From contig PMCN01000032.1 of NCBI GenBank assembly GCA_003154135.1, positions 15,469 to 22,506 of the forward strand: DNA of 7,038 nt, read 5' to 3'. Both the position numbers and the translations under genes were made by a program. This document shows positions 6,308-7,038 of the stretch, in pieces. Under the pieces are notes generated by a model. The model searched no databases and was not told the origin of the DNA. It saw only the letters and a list, made by a program, of their open reading frames with translations. Source of the stretch: Acidimicrobiaceae bacterium. Lineage in GTDB: Bacteria; Actinomycetota; Acidimicrobiia; Acidimicrobiales; Ilumatobacteraceae. Within the stretch, counting starts at the first letter, position 1, and every line of letters starts with the position of its first letter.

Positions 6308-6327
6308 TCCGGCGGTGGTGTCGCGTG

Positions 6328-6945
6328 TCAGCCCTGGCGCACGGTGAGCTGGCCGACCGCCTGCACCTGCACGAGCAGTGCGTCGAGCGCGGCGAAGAAG
6401 GGAAGGGAACCGTCGAAGTGCACCTTGGTGCTGTCGAGCTGCACCGGTGTCGCCAGCCCCGGCCAGGTGATGGTGATCACGCTGTCGGAGCCGTCGAAGC
6501 ACGACTGGCAGACGCCCGGGCCGGCGGCGACCGCGAGGGCCACGAAGTCGGTCTGCTGGGCGAGTTGCAGCCACTGCAGCACTGCCTGCTCGGGCACGGC
6601 GCCGGTGATCTCGGGTGGCTCCTCGGTGCCGGTGCGTGTGATCTCGACGGTGCCGTCGGCGTACACCGCGTAGGTGGGGCAGTTCGGGCCGAGCACCACA
6701 CAGCCACCGGTGGTGACGTCGCGCAGCACGACGACGCGTGCGGGAGTCATCGTGAGCCGGGTTGCCGTCGCCAGCGTGCCGTCGGGTGCCGTGACCGGCC
6801 GGGTGGTGGCTGGCCGGGTGGTGGCTCCGCCGTCGATCTGCTCGCTGGCGCACGCGGCGAGCACGGCGACGAGTGCGAGGGCAGCAATGACGTGTCGTGA
6901 GGCGTCGTGTCGTGAAGCGTCGTGTCGTGAAGCGTGGCGGCTCAT
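6328..6945 (-). CDS. Small secreted lipoprotein of unknown function
   Basis: A 205-residue predicted lipoprotein. The chosen start, ATG 6945, gives an unusual 18-residue n-region of repeated R-H-(D/A)-A-S units, then the hydrophobic stretch VIAALALVAVLA and lipobox L29-A-A-C32. A Thr/Pro-rich linker with ATTRP twice follows (41-50). The mature domain has four further cysteines, C82, C89, C146 and C149, the last two as CQSC, enough for two disulfides. The stretch CPTYAVYADGTVEI (89-102), then a helix with QWLQLAQQTDFVAL and a late VITITWPG strand, loosely resembles the DUF6438 layout (CPxY...DGxV); this is a weak impression only. The frame is open up to GTG 7014, but that start would abut the tRNA, so ATG 6945 is preferred despite a poor ribosome site. 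It ends 30 bp before sulP and may be co-transcribed with it. Confidence 0.8.
   Translation of the reverse strand: MSRHASRHDASRHDASRHVIAALALVAVLAACASEQIDGGATTRPATTRPVTAPDGTLATATRLTMTPARVVVLRDVTTGGCVVLGPNCPTYAVYADGTVEITRTGTEEPPEITGAVPEQAVLQWLQLAQQTDFVALAVAAGPGVCQSCFDGSDSVITITWPGLATPVQLDSTKVHFDGSLPFFAALDALLVQVQAVGQLTVRQG
6797..6826 (-). repeat. Two perfect 15-bp tandem repeats in the lipoprotein linker
   Basis: The 15-bp unit GGCCGGGTGGTGGCT (plus strand) is repeated exactly at 6797-6811 and 6812-6826. On the minus strand it encodes ATTRP twice, just after the lipidated cysteine. It is in frame, so copy changes would only alter the spacer between the membrane anchor and the folded domain. Confidence 0.85.
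6893..6937 (-). repeat. Three 15-bp tandem repeats in the lipoprotein signal-peptide n-region
   Basis: Units at 6893-6907 (TGTCGTGAGGCGTCG), 6908-6922 (TGTCGTGAAGCGTCG) and 6923-6937 (TGTCGTGAAGCGTGG) differ from the middle copy by one base each. On the minus strand they give the repeating R-H-D-A-S motif between the start Met and the hydrophobic core of the signal peptide. Repeats are in frame, so slippage would lengthen or shorten the n-region by five residues. Confidence 0.9.
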
Positions 6946-6981
6946 GCTCGTTCGACGCCGACGGCGGGCCTCGGGTTCCAC

Positions 6982-6993
6982 GTCGGCGCCGAC
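6982..6993. repeat. 12-bp perfect palindrome between tRNA and lipoprotein gene
   Basis: GTCGGCGCCGAC lies in the 69-bp gap between the tRNA 3' end and the lipoprotein ATG, 37 bp upstream of that start. It could be an operator or part of a tRNA trailer hairpin, but a palindrome of this size is expected about once or more by chance in GC-rich DNA of this length. I see no clear promoter in the gap. Confidence 0.25.
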
Positions 6994-7014
6994 CGCGGGG
7001 TGAGTGGGGAGCAC

Positions 7015-7038
7015 TGGCGCCCTCGGAGAGATTCGAAC
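7015..7038 (-). tRNA. 3' end of a tRNA (isotype not determinable), truncated by window edge
   Basis: Read on the minus strand, the last 24 bases give the end of the T arm (G53, loop TTCGAAT, C61, then TCTC), the 3' acceptor strand CGAGGGC, discriminator G73 and an encoded CCA ending at 7015. The T-loop fits the TTCRANY rule, and the numbering from G53 to A76 works out exactly. The anticodon and 5' half lie outside the window. The predicted 5' acceptor strand is GCCCTCG, and a 5' T-stem of GAGAG is expected. The G73 discriminator leaves several isotypes open. The lipoprotein gene begins 69 bp downstream on the same strand. Confidence 0.85.

Noticed and set aside
4648..6900. Plus-strand open frames of 341 and 380 codons opposite sulP and the small lipoprotein
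   Set aside because: They are low-complexity Gly/Arg/Glu/His antisense translations with no recognisable motif.
6893..6937. Possible CRISPR-like array
   Set aside because: Units are only 15 bp, contiguous without spacers and in frame with a coding gene, so this is a tandem coding repeat.
6946..7014. Start of the small lipoprotein at GTG 7014
   Set aside because: It would begin directly against the tRNA CCA end and place 23 extra charged residues before an already long n-region; ATG 6945 is more sensible.

Overview
The window is high-GC, gene-dense DNA with GTG starts, lipoprotein signal peptides, a YabN-type MazG and a leaderless-looking promoter. These point to an actinobacterium. An Acidimicrobiia-type lineage such as Ilumatobacter is my guess from the protein style, but the sequence alone does not prove it.

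Layout, left to right. (1) 1-356, minus strand: the first 118 codons of enolase (eno), cut by the window edge. (2) 357-439: a short divergent promoter region. (3) 440-2300, plus strand: two adjacent genes for uncharacterised six-helix membrane proteins. They look like old tandem paralogues of each other and end convergently against mazG. (4) 2284-6945, minus strand: a tightly packed run read right to left. It consists of a small lipoprotein (6328-6945), a SulP-family anion permease with a STAS domain (4507-6297), a parvulin/SurA-like lipoprotein (3723-4496) and a YabN-type MazG (2284-3726). Gaps are 30 bp, 10 bp and a 4-bp GTGA overlap, so at least sulP to mazG reads as one operon. (5) 7015-7038, minus strand: the 3' end of a tRNA including the encoded CCA, running off the right edge.

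How it fits together: a SurA-like secreted protein, mazG and eno lie near each other in many actinobacteria. Here eno has been separated from mazG by the two membrane-protein genes on the opposite strand, and a SulP transporter sits upstream in the same transcription unit. MazG removes unwanted NTPs, the parvulin-like lipoprotein probably assists folding outside the membrane, and SulP moves an anion (sulfate, bicarbonate or similar). I see no direct biochemical link between them beyond shared transcription.

No mobile element, CRISPR array, phage gene or defence system is visible. The points most worth a second look are the paralogous membrane-protein pair with its leaderless promoter, the paired hairpins at the convergent gene ends, the palindrome over the sulP start codon, and the in-frame tandem repeats flanking the signal peptide of the small lipoprotein.
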